16,721 nt of DNA from Methanomassiliicoccales archaeon (lineage in GTDB: Archaea > Thermoplasmatota > Thermoplasmata > Methanomassiliicoccales > UBA472), in the NCBI GenBank assembly GCA_028679935.1, contig JAJRAL010000016.1, positions 1 through 16,721 on the forward strand. The letters are read 5' to 3'. How positions within the stretch are numbered: position 1 is the stretch's first letter; the number at the start of each line of letters is the position of its first letter. The notes under the pieces were generated by a model. That model searched no databases, was not told the origin of the DNA, and saw only the letters and a program-made list of their open reading frames with translations. The position numbers and the translations under genes were made by a program. This document shows, one piece after another, positions 7,709 through 15,021 of the stretch.

Positions 7709-8095
7709 ATGGCGAAGTCCGTCGTTTCCGAGAACGCTCCTAGGCCTGTTGGCCCGTATTCGCAAGCGATCGTCACCAATGGATTCGTTTTCTGTTCCGG
7801 CCAGATCGGGATCGACCCGGCGATAGGCAAGCTAGTGCCGGGAGGCTCGGCCGATGAGGCGAGGCAGTGCCTGCGCAACCTGTCGCACGTCCTCGCAACG
7901 GCGGGACTCTCGTTCAAGGATGTGGTCAGGACAACCGTCTTCGTGACGGACCTCTCGGGCTTCAAGGAAATCAACGAAGCATACGGCTCCTTCCTCTCCG
8001 AGCCGTTCCCCGCGAGGACGACCGTCCAGGTCGCGGCCCTTCCGCTGGGGGCGAAGGTCGAGATAGACGCGATAGCGGAGATGCGTGGGCACTAG
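7709..8095 (+). CDS. ridA: RidA family 2-iminobutanoate/2-iminopropanoate deaminase
   Basis: This 128-residue protein is a RidA (YjgF/YER057c/UK114) member. These trimers hydrolyse reactive enamine/imine products of PLP enzymes such as threonine dehydratase. The family blocks are all present: APRPVGPYSQAI, FVFCSGQIGIDP, VVRTTVFVTDL, and PFPARTTVQVAALPLGAKVEIDAIA. The catalytic arginine equivalent is R103 in PARTTVQV, and the glutamate is E118. Length is typical. A GTG at 7691 could add six residues, but ATG 7709 gives the standard N-terminus and lies about 27 bp after a CTTATC element that may act as a TATA box. The gene ends in TAG. Confidence 0.93.
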   Translation: MAKSVVSENAPRPVGPYSQAIVTNGFVFCSGQIGIDPAIGKLVPGGSADEARQCLRNLSHVLATAGLSFKDVVRTTVFVTDLSGFKEINEAYGSFLSEPFPARTTVQVAALPLGAKVEIDAIAEMRGH

Positions 8096-8233
8096 GCATC
8101 GCCTCTGTCGATTGGCCCCGTTCCGACCTCCACCATTTTCGGACGGTCTGCGATCTACAGCGTCATGGGACGTGCCAGATGGGCGTAGGCTGGAACATAA
8201 CGTACTTCTAGATTGTCCTGCAATAGGCGGTCG

Positions 8234-10747
8234 ATGGCCGAAGGAGAAGAGTCGGGCCAGAAGGCGAGGTCGCACTCGGACAAGCGGACGACCTCGTTCG
8301 GTCTCACCGGGATGACCTGCGCGACCTGCGCCGAGACTATCCAGCGCAGCCTCTCCGACGTGATGGGGGTCGACCAGGCGGGGGTCAACTTCGCGACCGA
8401 GAGGGCGACGGTCACCTATGATCCGAACAAGGTCGGCATCGAGAAGCTCACCCAGGCGGTCAAGGAGGTGGGGTACGGGGTCATCGTCAACGACGCGACG
8501 ATCTCGGTCGGAGGGATGACCTGCGCCACCTGCGTCGAGACGATCGAGACGGCCCTGATGGAGCTCGACGGGGTGCAGTCCGCCTCGGCGAACCTCGCCA
8601 CGGAGAAGGTGCGGGTCGTCTACGACCCGTCAAGGGTCAGGATCGCTGACATCAAGCGCAAGATCCGCGAGGTCGGCTACGACGTGCTCGAGGCGGAGAC
8701 GAGGGACGCGGAGAAGGAGGCGAGGCAGAAGGAGATGCTGCGCCAGAGGCGCCTCCTGATCTTCGCCGCGACGCTCTCCGTGCCGACGCTCGCCCTCTCG
8801 CTGCTCATGGCCTTCACCTCCCTCGGGCAGATGGACTTCTTCGTCTCCTACGGCAACTTCATCCTGTTCCTTCTCGCGACCCCGGTCCAGTTCATCGCCG
8901 GCTACCACTTCTACGTCAGCGCCTGGATAGCGCTGAAGAACCGTTCGGCGACGATGGACACCCTGATCGCGGTCGGCACCTCGGCGGCCTACATCTACTC
9001 CCTGGCCGTCGTGTTCGCACCGGGCGCGGTCGCCTTTCATGAGACGTACTTCGACACCGCCGCGATGATCATCACCCTGATCCTCTTCGGCAAGTACCTC
9101 GAGGCGAAGGCGAAGGGCTCGACCTCGGAGGCGATCAGGAAGCTCATCGACCTGCAGGCGAAGACGGCGCGAGTGGTGCGCGAAGGCAATGAGGTCGAGG
9201 TCCCGGTCGACGAGGTAGACGTGGGCGAGATCTTCGTCGTCAGGCCAGGCGAGAAGATCCCGACAGACGGCGTCGTCATCGAAGGCAGCTCGGCCGTCGA
9301 CGAGTCGATGCTGACCGGGGAGAGCATCCCGGTCGAAAAGGGCGTCGACTCGGAGGTCATCGGTGGCTCCCTCAACAAGAACGGGCTGCTAAAGGCGAGG
9401 GCGAGCCGTGTCGGGGCGGACACCGCCCTGGCCCAAATCGTGAGACTGGTCGAGGAGGCGCAGAGCGGAAAGGCGCCTGTCCAGAGGCTCGCGGACCGCG
9501 TGGCCGGCGTGTTCGTGCCGGCGGTCATCGGCATCGCGATCGCCACCTTCCTCGTCTGGTACTTCTTCGCCTACGACCAGTTCGCCATCGCCGCGCCGAG
9601 GTTCATCTTCTCCCTGACCGCGTTCATCTCCGTGCTCGTCATCGCCTGCCCCTGCGCCCTCGGGCTCGCCACGCCGACGGCGATAATGGTCGGGACCGGG
9701 AGGGGGGCGGAGAACGGCATATTGGTCAAGAGCGGTGAGGCGCTAGAGGTCGCCGGCAACATCCAGACCGTCGTCTTCGACAAGACTGGCACGCTGACGA
9801 AAGGCATGCCGGAGGTCACGGACGTCTTCGCGTTCGGCCTGCCCGAGGACGACGTCATCAGGTTCGCCAGCATCGCCGAGAAGGGCTCGGAGCATCCCCT
9901 TGGCCAGGCGATCATGAGGAAGGCCGGCTCGAAGGGAATGGACGTTCCCGACGCGGCGACGTTCGAGGGCCTTCCGGGGTTGGGCGTCAGGGCGGAGCAC
10001 GAGGGGAGATCGATCCTCGTCGGCAACCGCCGCCTCTTCAGCGACCTCGAGATCAAGCTCGACGAGAAGGTCGAGACGGTGGTGCGGAAGGCCGAGGCGA
10101 AGGGCATGACCGCGATGATCCTCGGCGTCGATAGCAGCGTGGTCGGCGTCCTCGCGGTGGCGGACGTCATCAAGCCCGAGGCGGTGGAGGCGGTCGAGGC
10201 TCTCAAGGGCATGGGCATCGAGGTGGCCATGCTGACGGGCGACAACCGGCGCACCGCGGACGTTATCGCGAAGCAGCTCGGCATCACACGCGTCCTCGCG
10301 GAGGTCCTTCCCGAGGACAAGGCGAAGGAGGTCGAGAAGCTTCAGAAGGAGGGGAGGATCGTGGCGATGGTCGGCGACGGCGTGAACGACGCTCCCGCGC
10401 TAGCGAAGGCGGACGTCGGCATTGCGATCGGTTCCGGCACTGACGTCGCCATCGAGACCGGTACGATCGTCTTGGTCAGGAACGACGTGAGGGACGTCGT
10501 TGCGGCGATCCAACTGTCGAGGAGGACGATGCAGAAGATAAGGCAGAACCTCTTCTGGGCGTTCGGCTACAACACCGCCGGGATCCCGATCGCGGCGGGC
10601 ATCCTGTTCCCGTTCTTCAACGTGCTCCTGCCCCCGATCGTCGCGGCCGCGGCGATGGCCTTCAGCTCGGTGACGGTCGTCTCGAACGCGGCCCTGCTCA
10701 AGCGTTACACTCCCGAGATAAAGCGGAGACGTGAGGTGAAGAAATGA
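8234..10747 (+). CDS. copA: Copper-exporting P1B-type ATPase CopA
   Basis: This 837-residue protein pumps Cu(I) across the membrane using ATP. It has two N-terminal heavy-metal domains, each with GMTCATC (Cys29/32 and Cys97/100). These are followed by the P1B membrane helices, the TGES actuator loop (361-364), the CPC metal site (C472, C474), the phosphorylated D516 in DKTGT, HP at 554-555 and GDGVNDAP (714-721). The CPC motif with YN in helix 7 (FGYNTAG) and MAFSS in helix 8 marks the Cu(I)-specific P1B-1 group. The frame opens at TTG 8213, but ATG 8234 matches the family start. The stop overlaps the start of the YHS gene, so both should be translated together. The spacer before it (8096-8233) shows no protein gene. 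Confidence 0.96.
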   Translation: MAEGEESGQKARSHSDKRTTSFGLTGMTCATCAETIQRSLSDVMGVDQAGVNFATERATVTYDPNKVGIEKLTQAVKEVGYGVIVNDATISVGGMTCATCVETIETALMELDGVQSASANLATEKVRVVYDPSRVRIADIKRKIREVGYDVLEAETRDAEKEARQKEMLRQRRLLIFAATLSVPTLALSLLMAFTSLGQMDFFVSYGNFILFLLATPVQFIAGYHFYVSAWIALKNRSATMDTLIAVGTSAAYIYSLAVVFAPGAVAFHETYFDTAAMIITLILFGKYLEAKAKGSTSEAIRKLIDLQAKTARVVREGNEVEVPVDEVDVGEIFVVRPGEKIPTDGVVIEGSSAVDESMLTGESIPVEKGVDSEVIGGSLNKNGLLKARASRVGADTALAQIVRLVEEAQSGKAPVQRLADRVAGVFVPAVIGIAIATFLVWYFFAYDQFAIAAPRFIFSLTAFISVLVIACPCALGLATPTAIMVGTGRGAENGILVKSGEALEVAGNIQTVVFDKTGTLTKGMPEVTDVFAFGLPEDDVIRFASIAEKGSEHPLGQAIMRKAGSKGMDVPDAATFEGLPGLGVRAEHEGRSILVGNRRLFSDLEIKLDEKVETVVRKAEAKGMTAMILGVDSSVVGVLAVADVIKPEAVEAVEALKGMGIEVAMLTGDNRRTADVIAKQLGITRVLAEVLPEDKAKEVEKLQKEGRIVAMVGDGVNDAPALAKADVGIAIGSGTDVAIETGTIVLVRNDVRDVVAAIQLSRRTMQKIRQNLFWAFGYNTAGIPIAAGILFPFFNVLLPPIVAAAAMAFSSVTVVSNAALLKRYTPEIKRRREVKK

Positions 10748-10890
10748 CGGCGATAGACCCGATATGCAAGATGGAAGTGGACGAGAAGACGGCGAAGTGG
10801 AAGAGCCTGTACAAGGGCAAGACGTACTATTTCTGCGCCCCAGGCTGCAAGAAGAAGTTCGACTCAGACCCGGAGAAGTACGCCAAGTAG
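10744..10890 (+). CDS. YHS-domain protein, probable metal partner of CopA
   Basis: This 48-residue gene starts inside the last codon of copA (ATGA overlap), a sign of translational coupling. The protein is a single YHS domain: DPICKMEVD near the start, then [17 protein letters not shown] and a DPEKYAK ending. C8, C31 and C35 are the likely metal ligands. YHS domains are found fused to or encoded beside copper and heavy-metal P-type ATPases. The likely role is binding copper in the cytoplasm or sensing it for the pump. It ends in TAG. If TAG were read through, the frame would stay open to 11229, but that stretch runs antisense to a better small gene and is not counted as coding. Confidence 0.88.
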   Translation: MTAIDPICKMEVDEKTAKWKSLYKGKTYYFCAPGCKKKFDSDPEKYAK

Positions 10891-10994
10891 TGCAACCAGC
10901 GAATCGCTAGCAATCGCTGTCCGGTCCTCGGCCAATCGCATCACGGCCTGCCAAATCGGCTCGCATCAGAATGGGTCGGTCAGCGATGCCTCTC

Positions 10995-11153
10995 TCAGGA
11001 TCTTTCCGGCTCGCGGGGCATGAGCGAATTGACTTTCTCGACGAGGCGTCGAATCGCCTCCCGTTCTACGTCCCTCCCGTCATCCCCCGTCGTCATGGCG
11101 AGCTCTTGGACTAGTTCCCGGTCGGTCCATTCGCGGATTCGCTTGGTATTCAT
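10995..11153 (-). CDS. Small hypothetical protein, 52 residues
   Basis: I do not recognise this small gene. Its composition looks like a real protein: charged and helical, with EWTDRELVQELA and VEREAIRRLVEKV segments that would form amphipathic helices. Support is moderate. A G-rich ribosome-binding patch (GGGGGC) lies 5 nt before the ATG, and a TATA-like CATATGTA at about 11204-11211 predicts a leader of about 27 nt. It converges with the copA-YHS pair, separated by 104 bp that show nothing else. The opposite-strand frame at 11020-11229 overlaps it and looks like its shadow. Confidence 0.55.
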   Translation of the reverse strand: MNTKRIREWTDRELVQELAMTTGDDGRDVEREAIRRLVEKVNSLMPREPERS

Positions 11154-11273
11154 CGCCTGCCCCCTTGCGGCACTCTTGACGATTCATCTAGGGCGCGACC
11201 TGTACATATGTCTATCTAGAGAAGGATAGAGTGCTCATCGACGCATTCCGTCATGCAGCTGCTGTGCATTTGA

Positions 11274-11286
11274 CCAATCTGATTGG
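11274..11286. repeat. Perfect palindrome CCAATC-T-GATTGG
   Basis: A 6-bp perfect inverted repeat with a single central base lies between the small gene at 10995-11153 and the 3' end of the FAD oxidase gene. It could be a dimer-binding operator for the small minus-strand gene or a chance palindrome. The rest of the 11154-11357 spacer shows no gene. Confidence 0.3.
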
Positions 11287-11357
11287 CCAGTCGTGGACAA
11301 TCAGAGGGGCAGGAATGGAGTGGCTCAACGCCAATCGGACGACACCGCTTCCACGGT

Positions 11358-12932
11358 CTAGTGCCGGTGCTCTTCCTTCTCCTTCTTCGCCCTCTCGGCC
11401 TCATACACTTCGGCCTTGTCCTCAAACTGCTGCTGGCGCGGGAGCATCTTCTTCGCCACGCCGATGCCGTCCATCGCCAGCTCGAACAGACCCGATGAGA
11501 GGCTGATGCCGAAGCGCGTGTCCATCTCGAGGAGATGGCCCGGGTTCATGATCTCGGCCTTGTCCAGGGCCTTCTTAATCGACTTCATCTCCTCGGTGGC
11601 GTCCTTTCCCCTGACGATCTTCAGGTTCGCCGCGAAGAAGGACCCGAAGCCGAGCGGCCGCCCGCCGTGTTCGTATGCCAGGTCGGAGGTCTTCTTGTTG
11701 TAGGAGAACGACATCAGGCTCAGGAGCGAGTCGTTGTCCATGAAGTAGTACGGCATGAACATGACCGTGTTGCGGTCGCACATGATGCCGATGATCGCCC
11801 CCTCCATCTTGAGGTCGTAGAGGAGCTTGTAGCAGCCGTCGGCCATCGCGTCGAAGTCCTTCAGGCGGGCGACGACCTCTCCAGGGATGTTGCCCAGGCC
11901 GACCTCGCGGGCGCGGAACTCGTAGCACCTCTCGTCCCACTCGTGCTGGCCCGTCTCCTCGGGCATCTTCTTGCCGTTGTGCTTCGCGACGATCGCGTCG
12001 ACGAAGGCGATCTCTCTGTCCACGTCCTCCTTCGTGCCGTCGAAGGCGACGTTGAGGATCGTGCCGACCTCCGGGGCGTGCTTCCCGGCCTTGCGCAGGA
12101 ACTCGAAGTGCCTCCCGTCGGAGAACCCGATGTGCAGCGGGACGACCTGCGAGCGGCATATCTCCCAGAGCGGCTTGGATATCGCCTTCAGATCATCGAA
12201 CGCGTAGGCGACGTTCTTGAGAGTGCCGCCATAGGGGTGCAGTTTGAGCGTGACCTCGGTTATGACCCCGAGCGTGCCCTCCGCCCCTACGAGGAGGGCG
12301 TTGAGGTTGTATCCGGCGGAGTTGTCCGCGACGTCCCTGAAGCCCGTCTCCACGACGTTGCCGTCGGGCATGACGACCTTCATGCTGCGCAGGTTCTGGC
12401 CCGGCCCTCCGTACTTGTAGGAGCCGATGCCGACCCCGTCCTTCGCGAGCCAGCCGCCGATCGTGGCGCTGGGGAAGCTGCTCGGATACGAGCCAAGGAT
12501 GAGGCCCTTCTCCAGGCAGGCGTCGTAGACCTGCTTGTACGAGCAGCCGGCCTCCACGATGCAGCAAAGGTTGTCGACGTCGATGTCGATGATCTTGCTC
12601 ATGCCGCCCGCGATGTCGAGTACGATGCCGCCGAATACCGGCATGGAACCGCCGAGCCCCCAGGACGACGCGCCGCGCGGAGTGATCGGGACGCCCTCCT
12701 CGATGCAGATCTTGACGACCTTCTGGACGTCGGAGGTCGAGCGCGGCCTGACGACCACGTCAGGAACGTTCTTGAAGGCGATTTGGGTCTCCTTCGGCAA
12801 GGGAGCGAGGTCGTGGCTGTAGAGCAGCCTCTCCATCTTGCTCGTCTTGACGTTCTCCTTCCCCACGGCGGCCTCAAGCTTCCTCACGAGCGAGGCCGGG
12901 GCTTCCTGCGCCTTTTCCTGAGCGGCTGCCAT
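11358..12932 (-). CDS. glcD: FAD-binding oxidase, GlcD / D-lactate dehydrogenase type
   Basis: The 524-residue protein is an FAD-linked 2-hydroxy-acid oxidase related to GlcD and D-lactate dehydrogenases. The FAD-binding half contains VVRPRSTSDVQKVVKIC, PRGASSWGLGGS (85-96), a YPSSFPSATIGGWLA block and VGAEGTLG (215-222). The C-terminal half ends with NPGHLLEMD, the cap-domain signature. A tail of about 40 residues rich in Lys, Glu and His follows. Glycolate or D-lactate are plausible substrates; in Methanomassiliicoccales such proteins are often encoded next to HdrD-type Fe-S proteins, but no such gene is present here. The start is fixed by a strong GGAGGT ribosome-binding site at 12946-12941. 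An AT-rich patch at 12976-12996 probably holds the TATA box. It ends in TAG. Confidence 0.9.
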   Translation of the reverse strand: MAAAQEKAQEAPASLVRKLEAAVGKENVKTSKMERLLYSHDLAPLPKETQIAFKNVPDVVVRPRSTSDVQKVVKICIEEGVPITPRGASSWGLGGSMPVFGGIVLDIAGGMSKIIDIDVDNLCCIVEAGCSYKQVYDACLEKGLILGSYPSSFPSATIGGWLAKDGVGIGSYKYGGPGQNLRSMKVVMPDGNVVETGFRDVADNSAGYNLNALLVGAEGTLGVITEVTLKLHPYGGTLKNVAYAFDDLKAISKPLWEICRSQVVPLHIGFSDGRHFEFLRKAGKHAPEVGTILNVAFDGTKEDVDREIAFVDAIVAKHNGKKMPEETGQHEWDERCYEFRAREVGLGNIPGEVVARLKDFDAMADGCYKLLYDLKMEGAIIGIMCDRNTVMFMPYYFMDNDSLLSLMSFSYNKKTSDLAYEHGGRPLGFGSFFAANLKIVRGKDATEEMKSIKKALDKAEIMNPGHLLEMDTRFGISLSSGLFELAMDGIGVAKKMLPRQQQFEDKAEVYEAERAKKEKEEHRH

Positions 12933-13000
12933 CTGAATTAACCTCCGTTGAATATGCGACGTGAGATTGTCTGGGGATTATGTTTTCCCTATTTGAACCC

Positions 13001-13035
13001 TACTCAGTTCAGGTGAGGCCGAACACCGCCTGAAG
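13001..13035. repeat. Hairpin downstream of the second RNA copy
   Basis: On the minus strand TTCAG and CTGAA, with an inner GTG/CAC, form an imperfect hairpin about 33 nt beyond the end of RNA copy 2 and before the FAD oxidase promoter. It may help separate the two transcripts. No T-tract follows, so this is only a structural note. Confidence 0.3.
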
Positions 13036-13067
13036 CGTCTCGTTGGGAGGTCATTCGAGAAGAGGGA

Positions 13068-13369
13068 TGCCCGGAGCTTACGGCGCCTCGGGGTACTTCC
13101 TCGCGGTTTCGATCGGCGGGGACTGCAGGTCCTCGCGGACCGTTGAATCCGCGTTGTCCCAGCTCGCACTTCGGGCTCAGGTCCTTGCTCGGACTTTGGC
13201 TCCGAGGTGGGAACCGTTCGCCTTCCGGGAGGGTCCGCAGACGCCCCTCGCCTTATGGCTCACGGCCGTGGTTTCTGGGCCACGATTGGGATCGGACATC
13301 AGCGGTGTCGTCCTCAAACGACACAGGATCCTATCCGATTTCCCCCAGATGCATTCCGCCTCCGGGCAG
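13068..13369 (-). ncRNA. Structured RNA, copy 2 of a tandem pair (unclassified)
   Basis: The strand and ends come from the sequence. TGCCCGGAG near 13368 pairs perfectly (9 bp) with CTCCGGGCA at 13076-13068, closing a molecule of about 302 nt. Inside, GTGTCGT/ACGACAC (13324-13305) forms a 7-bp hairpin and TCGG pairs with CCGA outside it. Further hairpins include CTCGGA/TCCGAG and CGCGGA/TCCGCG. The ends match copy 1 closely: GGCGGAATGCA near the 5' end and GAGGCGCCGTAA near the 3' end. Minus-strand transcription is supported by a TATA box about 27 bp before the predicted start. Open frames here differ between the copies and are interrupted by indels, so a protein is unlikely. I saw no RNase P GAGGAAAGUC or SRP GGAAG...GCAG motif. 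Confidence 0.65.
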
Positions 13370-13390
13370 CTCGTACTATTGTCCGATGTG

Positions 13391-13400
13391 CCATAAATAA
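13391..13400 (-). promoter_or_regulatory. TATA box of RNA copy 2
   Basis: TTATTTATGG on the minus strand is centred near 13396, about 27 bp before the predicted 5' end at 13369. The same distance is found for copy 1, which is the main support for both promoters. Confidence 0.6.
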
Positions 13401-13473
13401 CCTGTCTTTCCGCCATCTGGCCATGCGAACAAGACGCTGTCGCCGACAACATGACAAATATAGGAAATGAGTC

Positions 13474-13769
13474 GCCCGGGGTTTACGGCGCCTCTGGGTA
13501 CTTCATCAGGCCCCGGCGATCCGACGCATCTGCAGTAGCGTTCGGCCACCGTAAGGGTGACGAACCATCTCGTTTGCCGTCGTGTGCATCCCGAAGGATG
13601 AGCACGCTCAGCGGGCGGAATTCGTGTCAGCTTATCGATGTCGCGGCCGTCGATCGCTTCGACGAATCGAAGTTCTTGGGCTTCGAATGGATCCAGCTTC
13701 CGCGGGTGTTGTCCGCAGACAACACAGGCACTTATCTGGTTTTCCCAGTTGCATTCCGCCCCCGGGCAA
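13474..13769 (-). ncRNA. Structured RNA, copy 1 of a tandem pair (unclassified)
   Basis: GCCCGGGG (13767-13760) pairs perfectly with CCCCGGGC (13481-13474), closing a molecule of about 296 nt. Next inside, CTGGG pairs with CCCAG, then CCAG with CTGG, and GTGTTGTC/GACAACAC (13725-13706) forms an 8-bp hairpin with a TGCG loop. The middle holds CTTCGA-TTCG-TCGAAG and CATCC-TTCG-GGATG, both with UUCG loops on the minus strand, and a CACC/GGTG hairpin inside GTTCG/CGAAC. The UUCG loops and the TATA box point to minus-strand transcription. Compared with copy 2, paired positions change together in the closing helix, the CCAG/CTGG helix and the apical hairpin. T-rich sequence at 13468-13453 may end the transcript. 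Function is unknown. Confidence 0.68.
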
Positions 13770-13790
13770 TCCATCGATAGAGACGAGCGA

Positions 13791-13800
13791 GTTATAAAAC
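13791..13800 (-). promoter_or_regulatory. TATA box of RNA copy 1
   Basis: GTTTTATAAC on the minus strand is centred near 13796 and predicts a start at about 13769, just before the closing helix of RNA copy 1. It is one of the best TATA matches in the window. Confidence 0.65.
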
Positions 13801-13874
13801 GCTGCCGACCCGCTCGAATTATTGAGCGCGTTTTTCACCTCGAAAACGAAGCATCTGGCCTTCGCATTGACCAT

Positions 13875-13995
13875 CTATGTCCAATAGGGCTGTCTGCCCT
13901 CGATCGCCTTCTCGAGAGCCCGCTTCATCTCGCCTCCGGAATCGGCTTTTGCGGACGATCCGCGACACGCCGAATGCGTCCTTTGCACCAACCAT
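13875..13995 (-). pseudogene. Possible short gene with a one-base frameshift
   Basis: From the ATG at 13995 the minus strand reads MVGAKDAFGVSRIVRK with good GC-ending codons, then loses sense. If one A of the four-A run at 13950-13947 is skipped, it continues ADSGGEMKRALEKAIEGRQ and ends at TAG 13877-13875, about 39 residues in all. Both parts look like protein. A GGAGGT motif lies at 14003-13998 but only 2 nt before the ATG. Read without the shift, the frame runs to 13819 as an unconvincing 58-residue Arg-rich peptide. It may be a decayed gene, a sequencing error or chance. The rest of 13770-14032 shows only the RNA promoter. Confidence 0.3.
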
Positions 13996-14032
13996 TTACC
14001 TCCGAACCGGCATGCCTTTTCCGAGGCTTAGG

Positions 14033-14281
14033 ATGAACGAGATGAGGATCGGAGTCTGCGGGATCGCGTGCGAGAAGTGCCCTAGAATGACGAAGGGGAC
14101 GTGCCCGAGCGGCGAGACTGGCTGCATCCCGAAGATCAACCAGTTCTGCGCCGTCGCCACGTGCGCTTTCGAGAAGGGAGTGAGGCTTTGCTTCGAGTGC
14201 CCCTCCTTCCCCTGCGAAACGACGAAGAAGGGGCCAATCTCCTACGGCTACTGCAGTTTCATCTCGGGAAAAGAAGGCTAG
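14033..14281 (+). CDS. Cys-rich DUF3795-like protein
   Basis: This 82-residue protein has eleven cysteines, the first three in GVCGIACEKCP, then a C-x7-C spacing in the middle and RLCFECPSFPCE near the end. The opening and the CFECPSFPCE block match the DUF3795 family, small proteins of unknown function common in methanogens and anaerobes. The cysteines probably bind zinc or an Fe-S cluster (inference). A GAGG ribosome-binding motif at 14023-14026 lies 6 nt before the ATG at 14033; a second in-frame ATG is at 14042. It ends in TAG, 7 bp from the convergent coiled-coil gene. Confidence 0.82.
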   Translation: MNEMRIGVCGIACEKCPRMTKGTCPSGETGCIPKINQFCAVATCAFEKGVRLCFECPSFPCETTKKGPISYGYCSFISGKEG

Positions 14282-14288
14282 ATGAGCT

Positions 14289-14510
14289 TCAGCGGATCGT
14301 CTGGAGCTTCTCCCTCGTGTCGCGTATCTTCTCGTTGATTCGCTCGATGTGCAACTCATTCCTTTGCTTGACTCGCTCGAACTGCTCGCGGTCGATCTCG
14401 TGCCTCTTGAAGGCCTTCTCCGCCTCATCGATATCGCCGCGGTACTCGCCCTTGACCGCGTTCAGCTCCTTGATCTTCTTCTCGAGCCCCTCCCTGCCTG
14501 AGCTGAACAT
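14289..14510 (-). CDS. Small charged coiled-coil protein
   Basis: I do not recognise a family for this 73-residue protein. It is about half Glu, Lys, Arg and Asp, and hydrophobic residues recur every three to four positions (GLEKKIKEL, FERVKQRNELHIERINEKI), so it should form a long two-helix coiled coil. No Cys and no membrane segment are present, so it is probably cytosolic. Support for the gene comes from codon use like its neighbours, a GGGGGA patch 6 nt before the ATG and a TATA-like GATTATCAAT near 14550-14560. It converges with the DUF3795-like gene. Confidence 0.75.
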   Translation of the reverse strand: MFSSGREGLEKKIKELNAVKGEYRGDIDEAEKAFKRHEIDREQFERVKQRNELHIERINEKIRDTREKLQTIR

Positions 14511-14559
14511 GAATCGTCCCCCTACGCGAGATAGCTATTGTCGGGAGCGATTGATAATC

Positions 14560-15021
14560 CTAGCGTCGACTGGACTGACGGATGAGGATCTCAGCGGGGA
14601 GCATCGCGCCGTACAGACGGCCCATCCGCGAGATCGCGGGCGCCTCAACTCGGAACAGATGGGTGATGCAATTGCAGTCCGAGCATCCGAACCCCGGACA
14701 CATGGGATTGGAGCCGTCGAGGTGCCCGAGGGCATCGCTCAGGGCACACTCCTGCCTCTCCATCGATGGGATGACGAAGGCGCCGCGGATGGTCCCGGCG
14801 CGGGTCAGACGGTCGATGTGCCAGTGCACCTTCCTCCCGGGGTTCAGATGCCTGCCGAGCCTTCCTCCCAAGCCTCCCATCGCCGAGCCGACGTAGGCGT
14901 ACGTGCCGGCGGGGAAACGGAATTCACCGAGCTTCCCGACGACCAGCCGCTGGTCGCGGGCCAGGTCGATCACAAGGACATAGGCCCCGGACGATCGGAT
15001 GCCCTCCCCCGCGTTCCTCAT
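14560..15021 (-). CDS. DUF123 (GIY-YIG-like) nuclease-family protein
   Basis: The 153-residue protein is a stand-alone DUF123 domain, an archaeal branch of the GIY-YIG nuclease fold that is fused to endonuclease III in some archaea. The GIY-YIG-like strand pair is GAYVLVIDL and TYAYVGSA (40-47), followed by GGRLGRHL and HWHIDRLT (66-73). A cysteine cluster (C108, C113, C116, C118 in MCPGFGCSDCNC) probably binds zinc. DNA repair or nuclease activity is expected from the fold, but has not been assigned to this branch as far as I know. Its ATG overlaps the stop of mmp7 (ATGA), so it is the last gene of the mmp15-mmp17-mmp7 operon, an unexpected place for a nuclease-like protein. Confidence 0.88.
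   Translation of the reverse strand: MRNAGEGIRSSGAYVLVIDLARDQRLVVGKLGEFRFPAGTYAYVGSAMGGLGGRLGRHLNPGRKVHWHIDRLTRAGTIRGAFVIPSMERQECALSDALGHLDGSNPMCPGFGCSDCNCITHLFRVEAPAISRMGRLYGAMLPAEILIRQSSRR

Noticed and set aside
11020..11229. Plus-strand 69-residue Ser/Arg-rich frame, in frame with the YHS gene past its TAG
   Set aside because: Its composition is typical of an antisense shadow, and it overlaps a better-supported minus-strand small gene.
11535..12941. Plus-strand 468-residue frame opposite the FAD oxidase
   Set aside because: It is a high-GC shadow: no known motifs, Val/Asp/Arg/Leu-rich, while the minus strand encodes a complete FAD-oxidase with a strong ribosome-binding site.
12985..13003. 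GGGTTCAAATAGGG on the minus strand, resembling a tRNA T-arm
   Set aside because: The T-stem is not complementary as needed, and no acceptor, D or anticodon arms can be found upstream.
13068..13769. RNase P RNA or SRP 7S RNA
   Set aside because: Size fits, but the near-invariant motifs I looked for are missing on both strands, and two diverged tandem copies would be unusual. An Infernal run would settle it.
13068..13769. CRISPR array or mobile element explaining the repeated segments
   Set aside because: Only two long diverged copies exist, without regular short repeats, spacers, transposase or flanking target duplications.
13376..13774. Minus-strand 132-residue frame with Cys motifs (CPGAEC, CVVC) across RNA copy 1
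   Set aside because: The aligned part of copy 2 has a one-base indel and a different frame, while base pairing is preserved. RNA structure explains the conservation better than a zinc-finger protein.
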